This document shows positions 17,518-25,455 of a stretch of DNA of 64,000 nucleotides, in pieces (the stretch's first letter is position 1; the number at the start of each line of letters is the position of its first letter). Position numbers and translations under genes: made by a program. The notes beneath the pieces were generated by a model. That model searched no databases, had not been told where the DNA came from, and saw only the letters and a list, made by a program, of their open reading frames with translations. This DNA is from Bacillus sp. S3 (lineage in GTDB: Bacteria > Bacillota > Bacilli > Bacillales > Cytobacillaceae), in NCBI RefSeq assembly GCF_005154805.1, contig NZ_CP039728.1, positions 62,001 through 126,000 on the forward strand. The letters run 5' to 3'.

Positions 17518-19131
17518 GTGGTGAATGATGTGGCGAATACTTCTTCTACGAATGAAAATCAATTTGATAGAGTAATTCGATTGCTCGAAGAGCAGTTGGC
17601 TCATTCGAATCAACAAAACCAGGAGCTATCAAAAAAATTGGATCAATCGTTGAAACAGAACGAAGCGTTAACGCAACAACTTCGGCACTTAACAAAACTC
17701 TTATATGGTTCTAAAACTGAAAAATCAAGATATAACGCACCAGAAGGGCAATCGTCATTATTTGATGATGACCCGTCTTTTAGCGAATCTGAGCACACAG
17801 AAGAACAAAGCCAACAGACCATTTCTTATACTGTTGTTCGAACTATTAAAAAGAAAAAACGAAATGATTCATTACGAGATGATATCGAAGTTGAAGCATT
17901 TCACTATCATCCAGAAAATATACAATGTGACTGTTGCCAGGGACAAATGATTGAAATTGGAAGTACAATCGTGCGCGAAGAAGCAGAATTTATTCCCGCA
18001 AAAATGAAGAAAGTCCAACACATAGAACATGCTTATGAATGTAAAAATTGTAAAGGTGATTCATTTCAAAAAGCCCAAATTAAACGTGGTAAGGCACCGC
18101 AGCCTGCCATTCAACGTAGCATCGCAAGCCCTAGCGTGCTTGCCAAAGTCATCTATGATAAATTTGCGCAATACCTCCCCCTTTACCGCCAGGTTAAGGA
18201 ATGGGATCGTTACGGCCTGAATACCAACGATAAGAATCTTTCGAATTGGGTCATTCGTGCATCACACGATTGGCTATTGCCTATTTATGAAAGAATGAAA
18301 GATTTGATGATGAATAAATCGCTTTTACATATTGATGAAACATATGGACAAATACTCCACCGTTCCGATGGTAAATCGGGTCAAACCAATGCTTATAATT
18401 GGGTGTCTCGAAGTGTTCCTTGCCAAGGACCACCAATAACTCTCTTTCATAGTGCATTATCGCGAGCCCGATCCGTCCTTGAAGGATTCATTGAAGGCTT
18501 TTCAGGAACGATTATTTGCGATGGTTATTCTGCCTATGGCAAGTTGGAAGGCGTTACTTTCGCAAATTGTTGGGCCCACGTTCGCCGTTATTGGCTGAAG
18601 GCGGATAGCAAAAATGGCCGTATAGGTGTGAGCTTTTGTGACGATTTATACCGTCTTGAAAGGAAATTTAAACATTTGTCTCCGAGTAAGCGAAGAAAAA
18701 AACGCCAGAAATATTCGAAGCCAATTGTAGATAAATTCCTTGAATGGGTTGAAACGTCACCATTCTATGGAAAAAATGCGCTGGCGAAAGCAGCTGAATA
18801 TACATTGAACAGGGCAAATGGACTTAGAGCATACCTGAACGACGGGCGCGTTGAAATCGATAATAATCCCGCTGAAAACGCCATCCGCCCTAACGTCGTG
18901 GGGAGAAAAAACTGGCTTTTCTCAGTCAGTGAAGCCGGCGCAAAAGCGAACGCCATTTGTCTCAGTATCGCAGAAACTGCCAAAAGTAACGGTGTAGATT
19001 TCTACGAATACTTGAAGAAACTTTTGACGGATCTGCCCAATCTTGGCATCCATCAAAAACCTGAAATTTTAGATCAATACATGCCCTGGTCAAAAGTGAT
19101 TCAGGCCGAATGTGGGCAAAAATTGAAATAA
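17518..19131 (+). CDS. tnpC: IS66 transposase TnpC (copy 2)
   Basis: Identical at protein level to copy 1 (537 residues): coiled-coil N-terminus, two CxxC zinc pairs, DDE catalytic domain and EIDNNPAENAIRP region. The intact frame and exact identity of two copies argue for recent transposition. Confidence 0.95.
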   Translation: MVNDVANTSSTNENQFDRVIRLLEEQLAHSNQQNQELSKKLDQSLKQNEALTQQLRHLTKLLYGSKTEKSRYNAPEGQSSLFDDDPSFSESEHTEEQSQQTISYTVVRTIKKKKRNDSLRDDIEVEAFHYHPENIQCDCCQGQMIEIGSTIVREEAEFIPAKMKKVQHIEHAYECKNCKGDSFQKAQIKRGKAPQPAIQRSIASPSVLAKVIYDKFAQYLPLYRQVKEWDRYGLNTNDKNLSNWVIRASHDWLLPIYERMKDLMMNKSLLHIDETYGQILHRSDGKSGQTNAYNWVSRSVPCQGPPITLFHSALSRARSVLEGFIEGFSGTIICDGYSAYGKLEGVTFANCWAHVRRYWLKADSKNGRIGVSFCDDLYRLERKFKHLSPSKRRKKRQKYSKPIVDKFLEWVETSPFYGKNALAKAAEYTLNRANGLRAYLNDGRVEIDNNPAENAIRPNVVGRKNWLFSVSEAGAKANAICLSIAETAKSNGVDFYEYLKKLLTDLPNLGIHQKPEILDQYMPWSKVIQAECGQKLK

Positions 19132-19251
19132 GCCGTAAATTCGATTGAAAAAAATCGGGATTTACGGCTATTCGTGATGCGTACCGAAAGGTGCGCTTAT
19201 TTTTTATAATTCGGGCTTACGGTTCATGTTTTAAATTCCTCCAAAAATGAT

Positions 19252-19403
19252 TTATTTATTTTTTAATTGATGCTCATTTTGTAACATATTTTTATGATAA
19301 TCACTTTTATTCTTCAAAGTAGTATTGGAAACTCCGAATATGAGAGACACCATAATATCACGGTAGCAGCCATAATCATAAAAGTGCCAATAGATTATTT
19401 CAT
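19252..19403 (-). pseudogene. Degenerate copy B1 of the 50-aa membrane peptide gene
   Basis: Compared with B2 (19593-19745), codon 3 has changed from CAA to TAA and one base is missing in the ATAATAATC stretch, so both a nonsense mutation and a frameshift are present. The rest still aligns closely. Confidence 0.85.
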
Positions 19404-19409
19404 AGACTT

Positions 19410-19568
19410 TTATTTATCTTTCGGCATATTCGCTTGGATACCGGTTACCTTAGTTTTGTATGCAGTTGCTTCAGAGTTGACCATGTTATAACCTAAGACA
19501 AATAAAAAGGCACTGATTGAAATTACGGTAACTGCAATTTTTAAGAATGTAGACAATGTTTGGTTCAT
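19410..19568 (-). CDS. Pilin-like one-helix protein A2, 52 aa
   Basis: MNQTLSTFLKIAVTVISIS is followed by AFLFVLGYNMV and a polar tail ending QANMPKDK. GGAGG lies at good spacing before the ATG (19568). The layout (eight polar or small residues, a long hydrophobic helix, then a short hydrophilic tail) is like Flp pilins, but the G/E cleavage motif of class IVb prepilins is missing. It sits directly after tadC in the Tad locus, the normal place for the major pilin. This is the best candidate for the structural subunit of the pilus. Confidence 0.65.
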   Translation of the reverse strand: MNQTLSTFLKIAVTVISISAFLFVLGYNMVNSEATAYKTKVTGIQANMPKDK

Positions 19569-19592
19569 GTTTTAAATTCCTCCAAAAATGAT

Positions 19593-19745
19593 TTATTTAT
19601 TTTTTAATTGATGCTCATTTTGTAACATATTTTTATGATAATCACTTTTATCCTTCAAAGCAGTATAGGAAACTCCGAATATGAGAGACACCATAATAAT
19701 CACGGTAGCAGCCATAATCATAAAAGTGCCAATAGATTGTTTCAT
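19593..19745 (-). CDS. Pilin-like one-helix protein B2, 50 aa
   Basis: MKQSIGTFMIMAATVIIMVS is followed by LIFGVSYTAL and a charged tail (KDKSDYHKNMLQNEHQLKNK). It is a second type of very small membrane protein, related in layout to A2 but different in sequence. No good Shine-Dalgarno is seen; its ATG is six bases after the stop of A3, so coupling is likely. Probably a minor pilin or a partner of the A-type subunit. Confidence 0.6.
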   Translation of the reverse strand: MKQSIGTFMIMAATVIIMVSLIFGVSYTALKDKSDYHKNMLQNEHQLKNK

Positions 19746-19751
19746 AGAGTT

Positions 19752-19832
19752 TTATTTATCTTTCGGCATATTCGCTTGAATTGAAATTACAGTAACTGCT
19801 ATTTTTAAGAATGTTGATAGTGGTTGATCCAT
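19752..19832 (-). pseudogene. Internally deleted A-type pilin gene A3, 26 codons
   Basis: GGAGGAATGAATC precedes the ATG. The frame reads MDQPLSTFLKIAVTVISI and then jumps directly to QANMPKDK, the tail of A2, so the middle of the helix and the linker (about 26 residues) were lost in frame. It may now serve only to couple translation to B2. Confidence 0.75.
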
Positions 19833-19907
19833 GATTCATTCCTCCGTATTGGATAAATATAATTTTTGCTTGCCTTTTAACATCACACATGAAAAAGGAA
19901 GACCTAA

Positions 19908-20042
19908 TTAACTTTTTGAAATGTAATTCGAAACTGTATCGGCAATCCCGCTCATGGAAACATACATAACCCCAAATATTAAAGCACTGATACAGATTGC
20001 AGTTATAGCAATTTTCATAAAGGTACTAAGTGAGGTGTTTAT
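19908..20042 (-). CDS. Pilin-like one-helix protein C, 44 aa, probable ATA start
   Basis: The frame aligned to A2 is (ATA)NTSLSTFMKIAITAICIS then ALIFGVMYVSM and a short tail SGIADTVSNYISKS. A GGAGGGGG sequence lies about 10 bases before an ATA codon at the position where A2 has ATG; the only in-frame ATG lies eight codons further in, inside the homologous segment. Either ATA is used at low efficiency, or the start was lost by mutation. It is the first gene after tadC. Confidence 0.5.
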   Translation of the reverse strand: MNTSLSTFMKIAITAICISALIFGVMYVSMSGIADTVSNYISKS

Positions 20043-20077
20043 TTATTTCACCCCCTCCAATAGAATTAAATAGATAA

Positions 20078-20995
20078 CTACATACGGGAAGATTTCAATA
20101 TAACAGTTACCATAGTTACGATTAATACTAAAAAGTTAAGAATAATGACAAAATGCGTGACTTTTATTGGAATTCCCAACAAATCAGTTGTAATTTTTCT
20201 CTTCCTTCTGTAATTTTCTATTTGTGATTTAACAAACATATTGTGCATTCCCCTTAGATTTCCCAGGGCTGTTTTTCTATCCAAATTATCTAGATTCTTT
20301 ATAACCCCAATAAGAGCATCTGCTTCTTTTGAATCCAGCTCTTTTGAAAATTTATCTAATGCAACATTTGGCCCTTCATCACTACTCCAGGAAGTTAGCA
20401 ACAGCGTGAGCGGCTTATCTAACATATCAAAATATGGTTTAATATTTCTCAAAATGTTGTAGGTATTAATTCTACTTATCGTCATCATTTCAATCTCATT
20501 AATCAAAAGATCGTAAAGCATAAAGATTTCAGCGTGTTTTTTAGCTTGATGAAAACTAATGACTCGCTTCATCAAATAAACAAAAAGTGAGAACGGATTA
20601 CTAGGCGCTGCCAGTAAGGCAATAAAGATAATCATAACAGCTGCAATCAATGTTGATTTTTGTACTCTACCATCTATCAAAATGGGTAAAGCTACATAAT
20701 AAACTAATAAGAAAAGGAGAAACCCACCCATTATGAGGTAATATCTTAATCCATTTATCCTCAATGGGTAATGAGCCTTTTTTAACCATTCCTCTGCTCG
20801 AGTATTAAGCGTGCCTTCAATCATCATTTTCTTATTTTTAGTAATATTGTGTCTTAAGCGAATACGAGTTTGCATTCTTTCAACTTGAGAGCTAAGTCCT
20901 CCATAAACCAGAATGCCCGCTAAACAGGAAAGAAAAAAGGATATCGTATACACCAAAAGTGGTAGAAGCTTAAAAAATATTATGTTATTTTCCAT
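20078..20995 (-). CDS. tadC: TadC-like inner-membrane platform protein, 305 aa
   Basis: The protein has hydrophobic segments at residues about 7-30, 85-105, 112-135 and 275-300 around a cytoplasmic helical region, matching the T2SSF (GspF) fold of TadC. With TadB it forms the membrane platform that TadA acts on. ATG at 20995 follows GAGGAG. It lies 15 bases after tadB, and the pilin-like genes follow it. Symbol by position in the Tad order A-B-C and topology. Confidence 0.7.
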   Translation of the reverse strand: MENNIIFFKLLPLLVYTISFFLSCLAGILVYGGLSSQVERMQTRIRLRHNITKNKKMMIEGTLNTRAEEWLKKAHYPLRINGLRYYLIMGGFLLFLLVYYVALPILIDGRVQKSTLIAAVMIIFIALLAAPSNPFSLFVYLMKRVISFHQAKKHAEIFMLYDLLINEIEMMTISRINTYNILRNIKPYFDMLDKPLTLLLTSWSSDEGPNVALDKFSKELDSKEADALIGVIKNLDNLDRKTALGNLRGMHNMFVKSQIENYRRKRKITTDLLGIPIKVTHFVIILNFLVLIVTMVTVILKSSRM

Positions 20996-21010
20996 TATCC
21001 CACTCCTCTC

Positions 21011-21994
21011 TTATAGGTCATTTTTTGGTCTTTTTAGGAAGATTGAAATAATTAGAGAAAAAATTACTCCCAAAACACTAAATGAGATTAATAGGATGTT
21101 CCATTGATTGCCAAACTGTAATTTAAACCAATCTTGCGCTCCTGAAGAATAGTATCCAAGGAACAGAGATCCAATAAAAACCGGAAGTGTTAAATATCCG
21201 TTATAAACCGAATCCATTGCTTGTGATTTTTCCTCTTCTATCATTTCCTCCATTTCTTCTATTTGTTTAGTTAACACCATTAAGGCATTTAACACCTTTT
21301 CATTTTGTAAATATGCCTTAAGGATGATACTTCCTAATCTTTTGGACCAACTAGTCCCAGCAGTATAGGTAAATACGAGAACAGTATCCCTTAACTCTTG
21401 TTCATTTCGAGATACTTGTAGGTCAGATACTAATTTAACAATGACCTTTCTTAGCTGTGGATTTTTGATCTCCTTTTGAGTTTCAGTTAAAGCATGGTAA
21501 ATATCAAAATGAGAAGTATTATAATTCTGGGTTAACCTTTGTACGATAAACAAAAAATCTAAGCTCATTAAATACCTAATATTATTTAGCTTTAATCGCA
21601 GAAATAAGTAAGGAATGAAAGCGAAAAGGATGAAGAAAATAACGGATACAAGAATATCTCCAAATGCAAAGTAGATAAAGAGACCTGAAAAGCCCCCTAA
21701 CACTCCTGAAATAATTAGAAATATTTGAACATCATATTCGTTACGTTCATCACAAGTTGTTCTTATAAGTAAAAATATATGTTTGAGAAATGGGTTCTTA
21801 AAGTTAGTCTTGTTTACTAACTCGACATTGCTACGAACTTTTCTAATTCTGTATTTATAATTCCATTCATCAAATTTTCCTTTTAATGAGGAAGACATGA
21901 TTATTTTAGAAGTCCATAAAGCAGTGATAAATAAAACAAAATATAAAAAATAATCAAACCCTTGTTCCCAAAACCAATGTATTAGCTTATCCAT
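21011..21994 (-). CDS. tadB: TadB-like inner-membrane platform protein, 327 aa
   Basis: It has an N-terminal membrane segment (YFLYFVLFITALW), a central pair (IFLIISGVLGGFSGLFIYF and a following helix) and a C-terminal pair ending in LLISFSVLGVIFSLIISIFL, with a cytoplasmic helical GspF-like domain between. ATG at 21994 follows GGGAGAAG and overlaps the end of tadA by eight bases, so the two are translationally coupled. Confidence 0.75.
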   Translation of the reverse strand: MDKLIHWFWEQGFDYFLYFVLFITALWTSKIIMSSSLKGKFDEWNYKYRIRKVRSNVELVNKTNFKNPFLKHIFLLIRTTCDERNEYDVQIFLIISGVLGGFSGLFIYFAFGDILVSVIFFILFAFIPYLFLRLKLNNIRYLMSLDFLFIVQRLTQNYNTSHFDIYHALTETQKEIKNPQLRKVIVKLVSDLQVSRNEQELRDTVLVFTYTAGTSWSKRLGSIILKAYLQNEKVLNALMVLTKQIEEMEEMIEEEKSQAMDSVYNGYLTLPVFIGSLFLGYYSSGAQDWFKLQFGNQWNILLISFSVLGVIFSLIISIFLKRPKNDL

Positions 21995-23507
21995 CTAGTT
22001 CTTCTCCCAATAGAGAATTTACGATTTGATTCTTGATTTTGTCATACTCAGACATGGGAGAAACGGCTTCTTTTTTCTTTAAATGCTGGATAAGTATTTT
22101 TGTATCATCTATACTCTCGCTTGCCATGAGAGTAACTAATTGTTTTGAGATCTTAGCAGAGTAATAATATTGTTCTGTTATAGGACTGTACCGTACCAGG
22201 TCTTGTGTGTGGTGAATCCGCTTTGAATCATCCCAAATAATTTCTGTTACACCAATAACTCGTTTTTTTCTTCTATCCCGTTCAGTGCTCATGGTAACAA
22301 TAATATCGATATTCCTTGCTACCCTTTCTAGTTCATTTTCAAAATTTCGGTTCGGAAATTCATCAAGGATGTGCCGGGTAATTTGGGATACAATACTCTC
22401 CACTGAAGTTAAATGATAAGTAGAATATGCCCCACGTTCTCCTCTTTCACAAGCTTGTAAATACCCTTCTGTTTCGAGAGAACGAATTTCACCAACTACG
22501 ATATAATCATGTTCCATTCTTAGTAACCTTGGCATAGCATGATGAAGATCTCCTTCTTTCGCTTGAACTTCAAAAATAAGCCGGTCTGTGAATTGTTTAG
22601 ATAAATTCAATTCAAAGTGTTTTTCCATAATGGCAGCAACAAAAGATGGATCTCTTTCGCGAAGCATAGACTTCATAAATGTCGATTTAGCGGATCGGAC
22701 ACGTCCTGCAAAAATGGTATTAACCATCACTCTTGCTAATGAACGGAAAAAAGGTACATCATCGGGTAAAATTGTATTTAACTTTGATTGTTCTTCCAGG
22801 CTTAAATCTTTTACAACAAACCGGCGAAACATAATATAGTTTTCTTTTCCTCTAGGTTTTTGAATCATGGTAATACGAGAACCATCTTCTCGTTCAATTT
22901 CGAGTTCAGGAGTTTGCTCATTGATTACTGCATCTTTAACACGCATGGTAAAAGCCCTTTTGATTCGTTCAACTGCTTCGGGATTCTCAAACTCTTCGTT
23001 TTGTTTTATAAACTGCCCTTCTATATCAAGCCAAAGTTCTGTTCCACGAATTACAGCCGCTTCACTAGATGGCATTGTATCCCATTTGTGTAGGATACTA
23101 ACTCCCCATACTTCATGAAAAATCGCCTCTGCAAGGGATTCGTAGAATGTAGGATAATCGGTGGTTGTTATATTTTCTTTCTGTAGAACTTCATTAATTT
23201 TCGTAATGAAGTAAGACATTGCTTGTTCATCACCGATAACCGCTTGGTGCTGTCGTTCTAACCATACATTTTCATTTGTAAACTGTTCATTCAGTTCCCC
23301 ACTTTTTTCCTTTATATTTTCAACGGTGCCATCAATGATAATGTCATTTAACTGTTCTCGGACTTTATGACAAATTTCTTTAAATGACTTTCTTCTTTCA
23401 AATGTAGGAATGTATTCCTTCAAGCCTTTTTGTGCAACCGTTTGGGCTAGCCATTCCGAGGAATTAAAGGGTTTTTCAAGTCCTAATTCTTGTTCAAGGG
23501 TACTCAA
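21987..23507 (-). CDS. tadA: TadA/CpaF-family secretion ATPase with unusual Walker A
   Basis: The 506-residue protein matches the CpaF/VirB11 family: an N-terminal helical domain, then FVVKDLSLEEQ, a Walker A position reading GRVRSAKS (residues 268-275), a Walker B-like HDYIVVGEIR (333-342) and the ERGERGAYSTYHLTS segment typical of TadA. It powers pilus assembly. The usual glycine just before the lysine of Walker A is replaced by alanine and the loop is charged, although Lys and Ser are kept. Activity is therefore likely but not certain. The start is TTG at 23507. Confidence 0.85.
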   Translation of the reverse strand: MSTLEQELGLEKPFNSSEWLAQTVAQKGLKEYIPTFERRKSFKEICHKVREQLNDIIIDGTVENIKEKSGELNEQFTNENVWLERQHQAVIGDEQAMSYFITKINEVLQKENITTTDYPTFYESLAEAIFHEVWGVSILHKWDTMPSSEAAVIRGTELWLDIEGQFIKQNEEFENPEAVERIKRAFTMRVKDAVINEQTPELEIEREDGSRITMIQKPRGKENYIMFRRFVVKDLSLEEQSKLNTILPDDVPFFRSLARVMVNTIFAGRVRSAKSTFMKSMLRERDPSFVAAIMEKHFELNLSKQFTDRLIFEVQAKEGDLHHAMPRLLRMEHDYIVVGEIRSLETEGYLQACERGERGAYSTYHLTSVESIVSQITRHILDEFPNRNFENELERVARNIDIIVTMSTERDRRKKRVIGVTEIIWDDSKRIHHTQDLVRYSPITEQYYYSAKISKQLVTLMASESIDDTKILIQHLKKKEAVSPMSEYDKIKNQIVNSLLGEELDG

Positions 23508-23525
23508 TTATATTCAGCTACCTTT

Positions 23526-24683
23526 CTATTTGAAGAAAGAAAACAGACCCTTCTTTTCTTTCTTTGTATCTTCAACTTCTTTTTTCTCTGTTAGTCTACA
23601 TTCAGAAATGATGAGATTTGAGAGTAAATCGAGATTTTTTGTATATAAGGATTCTGAAAGATCATATAGTAATTTTTTCTGATATGCTGCCATCGATCCT
23701 AGGTCACCCATATCAGGTAGGGTAGCAACCCTTGTCATATTTAATTCTTCTTCAAGGGATTTTTCATTGATTAGAGTGTTTGTAGGTTGAAACTTATTTA
23801 CCACCAACATAAAATCATTAGATTGTCCACCAGATGGTTCAATTAATTGCTGGAATACATAAGGAAAATATCCTCTATATCCCTTTTCCTCTTGGTTTGT
23901 AACAAGGAATCTTAAATTACTAGATAAATAGGATTGAACGGTTGGTGCCGTGTCAAAATGAGTGCCAGCGTCAATTAAAATTACGTCAAACAACTGCTGC
24001 GCTACCTTAATTAAATGTTCAATCTCATGCGGCTGATAAAATCTTTGCATTTTAATATCTCGGTTACCTGCGAGATGGTAAAAAGTTTTATGAAAGGTAA
24101 CTGCTTCTGATAGTCTGGATGGTGTTAAATTCTTTGTTTTTAAATCAACCTTTATATCATTTAAGTATTGGCCATCATAGTGATAGAAGTAATCTGATGG
24201 ATCCCAACTATTCAAACTTAGAACCAATACTTTATCTTCAACTTTTTGTGATAAAGAACGAGCAAGATTAAGTACGGTAGTCGAAACACCCGCTCCACTA
24301 TGAGTTCCAAAAAAGCTAGCAATTCGTTTTGACAAATAATCTTGTTTATTCGTTATTTTGCTTAAAATATCCTCAATTACTTGTTCATCCGAAGCATATT
24401 CATTTACCATCTTTACTTTGTAAGCAGCACACAAGCGGGTTAAGTTTCTCATAATAATATTGCTGTTTACGGATAGAGGTTTATAAAAAGTAGGTACTTC
24501 AGGATAGAGTTCTCGAATCATGCTAAGGTGATCATGATTAAATGATTCTCCATCCAACAAGATTGCGTGTACATCAATCGTTGCTTCTTTTACATCATCC
24601 CAAAAAAGAACAGTATTAATTTCCTCATTCTTAGAAAATAGTTCTTTGTAAATTGTTTTATTTGATATAACTATTACATTCAC
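23526..24683 (-). CDS. tadZ: TadZ/CpaE-like MinD-family ATPase, 385 aa
   Basis: I prefer the GTG at 24683 (VNVIVISNKTIYKELF), which has AAAGGAG upstream, over the longer frame that reaches into the previous gene. An atypical receiver-like N-terminal domain (residues 1-120) is followed by a MinD/ParA-like domain with a deviant P-loop GTHSGAGVSTT, in which the usual second lysine is absent, and VILIDAGTHFDTAP. TadZ proteins place the pilus machine at a cell pole. The C-terminus is lysine-rich (KKEKKGLFSFFK), perhaps a membrane-contacting tail. Confidence 0.8.
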   Translation of the reverse strand: MNVIVISNKTIYKELFSKNEEINTVLFWDDVKEATIDVHAILLDGESFNHDHLSMIRELYPEVPTFYKPLSVNSNIIMRNLTRLCAAYKVKMVNEYASDEQVIEDILSKITNKQDYLSKRIASFFGTHSGAGVSTTVLNLARSLSQKVEDKVLVLSLNSWDPSDYFYHYDGQYLNDIKVDLKTKNLTPSRLSEAVTFHKTFYHLAGNRDIKMQRFYQPHEIEHLIKVAQQLFDVILIDAGTHFDTAPTVQSYLSSNLRFLVTNQEEKGYRGYFPYVFQQLIEPSGGQSNDFMLVVNKFQPTNTLINEKSLEEELNMTRVATLPDMGDLGSMAAYQKKLLYDLSESLYTKNLDLLSNLIISECRLTEKKEVEDTKKEKKGLFSFFK

Positions 24684-24699
24684 AATAATTCCTTCTCCT

Positions 24700-25455
24700 T
24701 TAATGGTAGGTGATATATAATTGGGCACCCTTTGCTAATACTTGATCCATTAATTTTGTAAAATCATCTTCATTTAGAATTACTTCTAAGTCACTTATGG
24801 TAGAAGTTGCATTTAAGCGTTTATCCCCATTGGTTTTGGTTTCCTCCGTATCAGCTACCACTTCTTTATTGCCTGAATCCTTCACATAGACAACGCGTAC
24901 ATCTTTTAGGAAAGGCTTAACATCTGTTTTTACATTATTTGTTGCTTGCTCTGATGAATCTGAATTTTGATTGTTATCACTGCTAACATTTGCTGGCCCA
25001 TTCTGAATAAGATTGGAGATGCCATCACTATATATAAGATAAATATCAATAATATCCTTTCTCCTAAGTGAACCAGGTTTTGCAAAAATCATATCTTTTG
25101 TTATTGGGCGTATGGCTTCACCATTTTTTGCATTTGGAACCATCTGTTCGAAATCAATCATTTTAGAAGATACTATTGAGTTTCCATAAATATCTTGTTT
25201 TGCATCGTATCCAATAATCTGGTCAATGTCTTTAGCTAGAATTACACCATCGATTAACGCTTCTTTCCCCCTGCGCTCTATAGTTAATTTATCTTCCGTT
25301 AGTAGTTCTGATTTTTGAATTTCTTCCCCGGCTTTAACCACAACTACTTCCGTTGAATCAATCCTATCCTTAATATAAAAATCATAAGTTAAAATAAATC
25401 CAGCGGTTGCGATTGAGGTAAATATACCTAAACCTATTTTTATTCCCGGTCTCAT
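24700..25455 (-). CDS. cpaB: CpaB/RcpC-like protein with SAF domain, 251 aa
   Basis: An N-terminal membrane anchor (IGLGIFTSIATAGFILTYDF) is followed by a SAF-type segment beginning VVVVKAGEEIQKSELLTEDKL (residues about 37-100), as in CpaB/RcpC pilus-assembly proteins. The ATG at 25455 overlaps the stop of the upstream gene (ATGA). In a Gram-positive envelope it would act outside the membrane without a secretin; none is seen in the window. Confidence 0.75.
   Translation of the reverse strand: MRPGIKIGLGIFTSIATAGFILTYDFYIKDRIDSTEVVVVKAGEEIQKSELLTEDKLTIERRGKEALIDGVILAKDIDQIIGYDAKQDIYGNSIVSSKMIDFEQMVPNAKNGEAIRPITKDMIFAKPGSLRRKDIIDIYLIYSDGISNLIQNGPANVSSDNNQNSDSSEQATNNVKTDVKPFLKDVRVVYVKDSGNKEVVADTEETKTNGDKRLNATSTISDLEVILNEDDFTKLMDQVLAKGAQLYITYH

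Larger units (their letters stand above)
16809..19220 (+). mobile_element. IS66-family element, copy 2 (2412 bp)
   Basis: Same ends (GTAAGCCCG...CGGGCTTAC), same length and same proteins as copy 1, in the opposite orientation. It is flanked by the 8-bp duplication GGTTCATG at 16801-16808 and 19221-19228. Matching flanking duplications show it inserted on its own at this site. Confidence 0.95.
19229..19774. repeat. Tandem duplication of a two-gene pilin unit (340-bp spacing)
   Basis: The segment from the ribosome binding site of A1 through pilin-like gene B1 recurs 340-342 bases later with A2's ribosome binding site and B2. The copies differ by point changes and a one-base deletion. It is a local tandem duplication followed by decay of the first copy. 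Confidence 0.85.

Noticed and set aside
4899..19220. Composite transposon bounded by the two IS66 copies
   Set aside because: Each copy has its own matching 8-bp duplication, which shows independent insertions.
19294..19491. 65-residue plus-strand frame among the pilin-like genes
   Set aside because: It is antisense to A2 and B1 and has no ribosome binding site.
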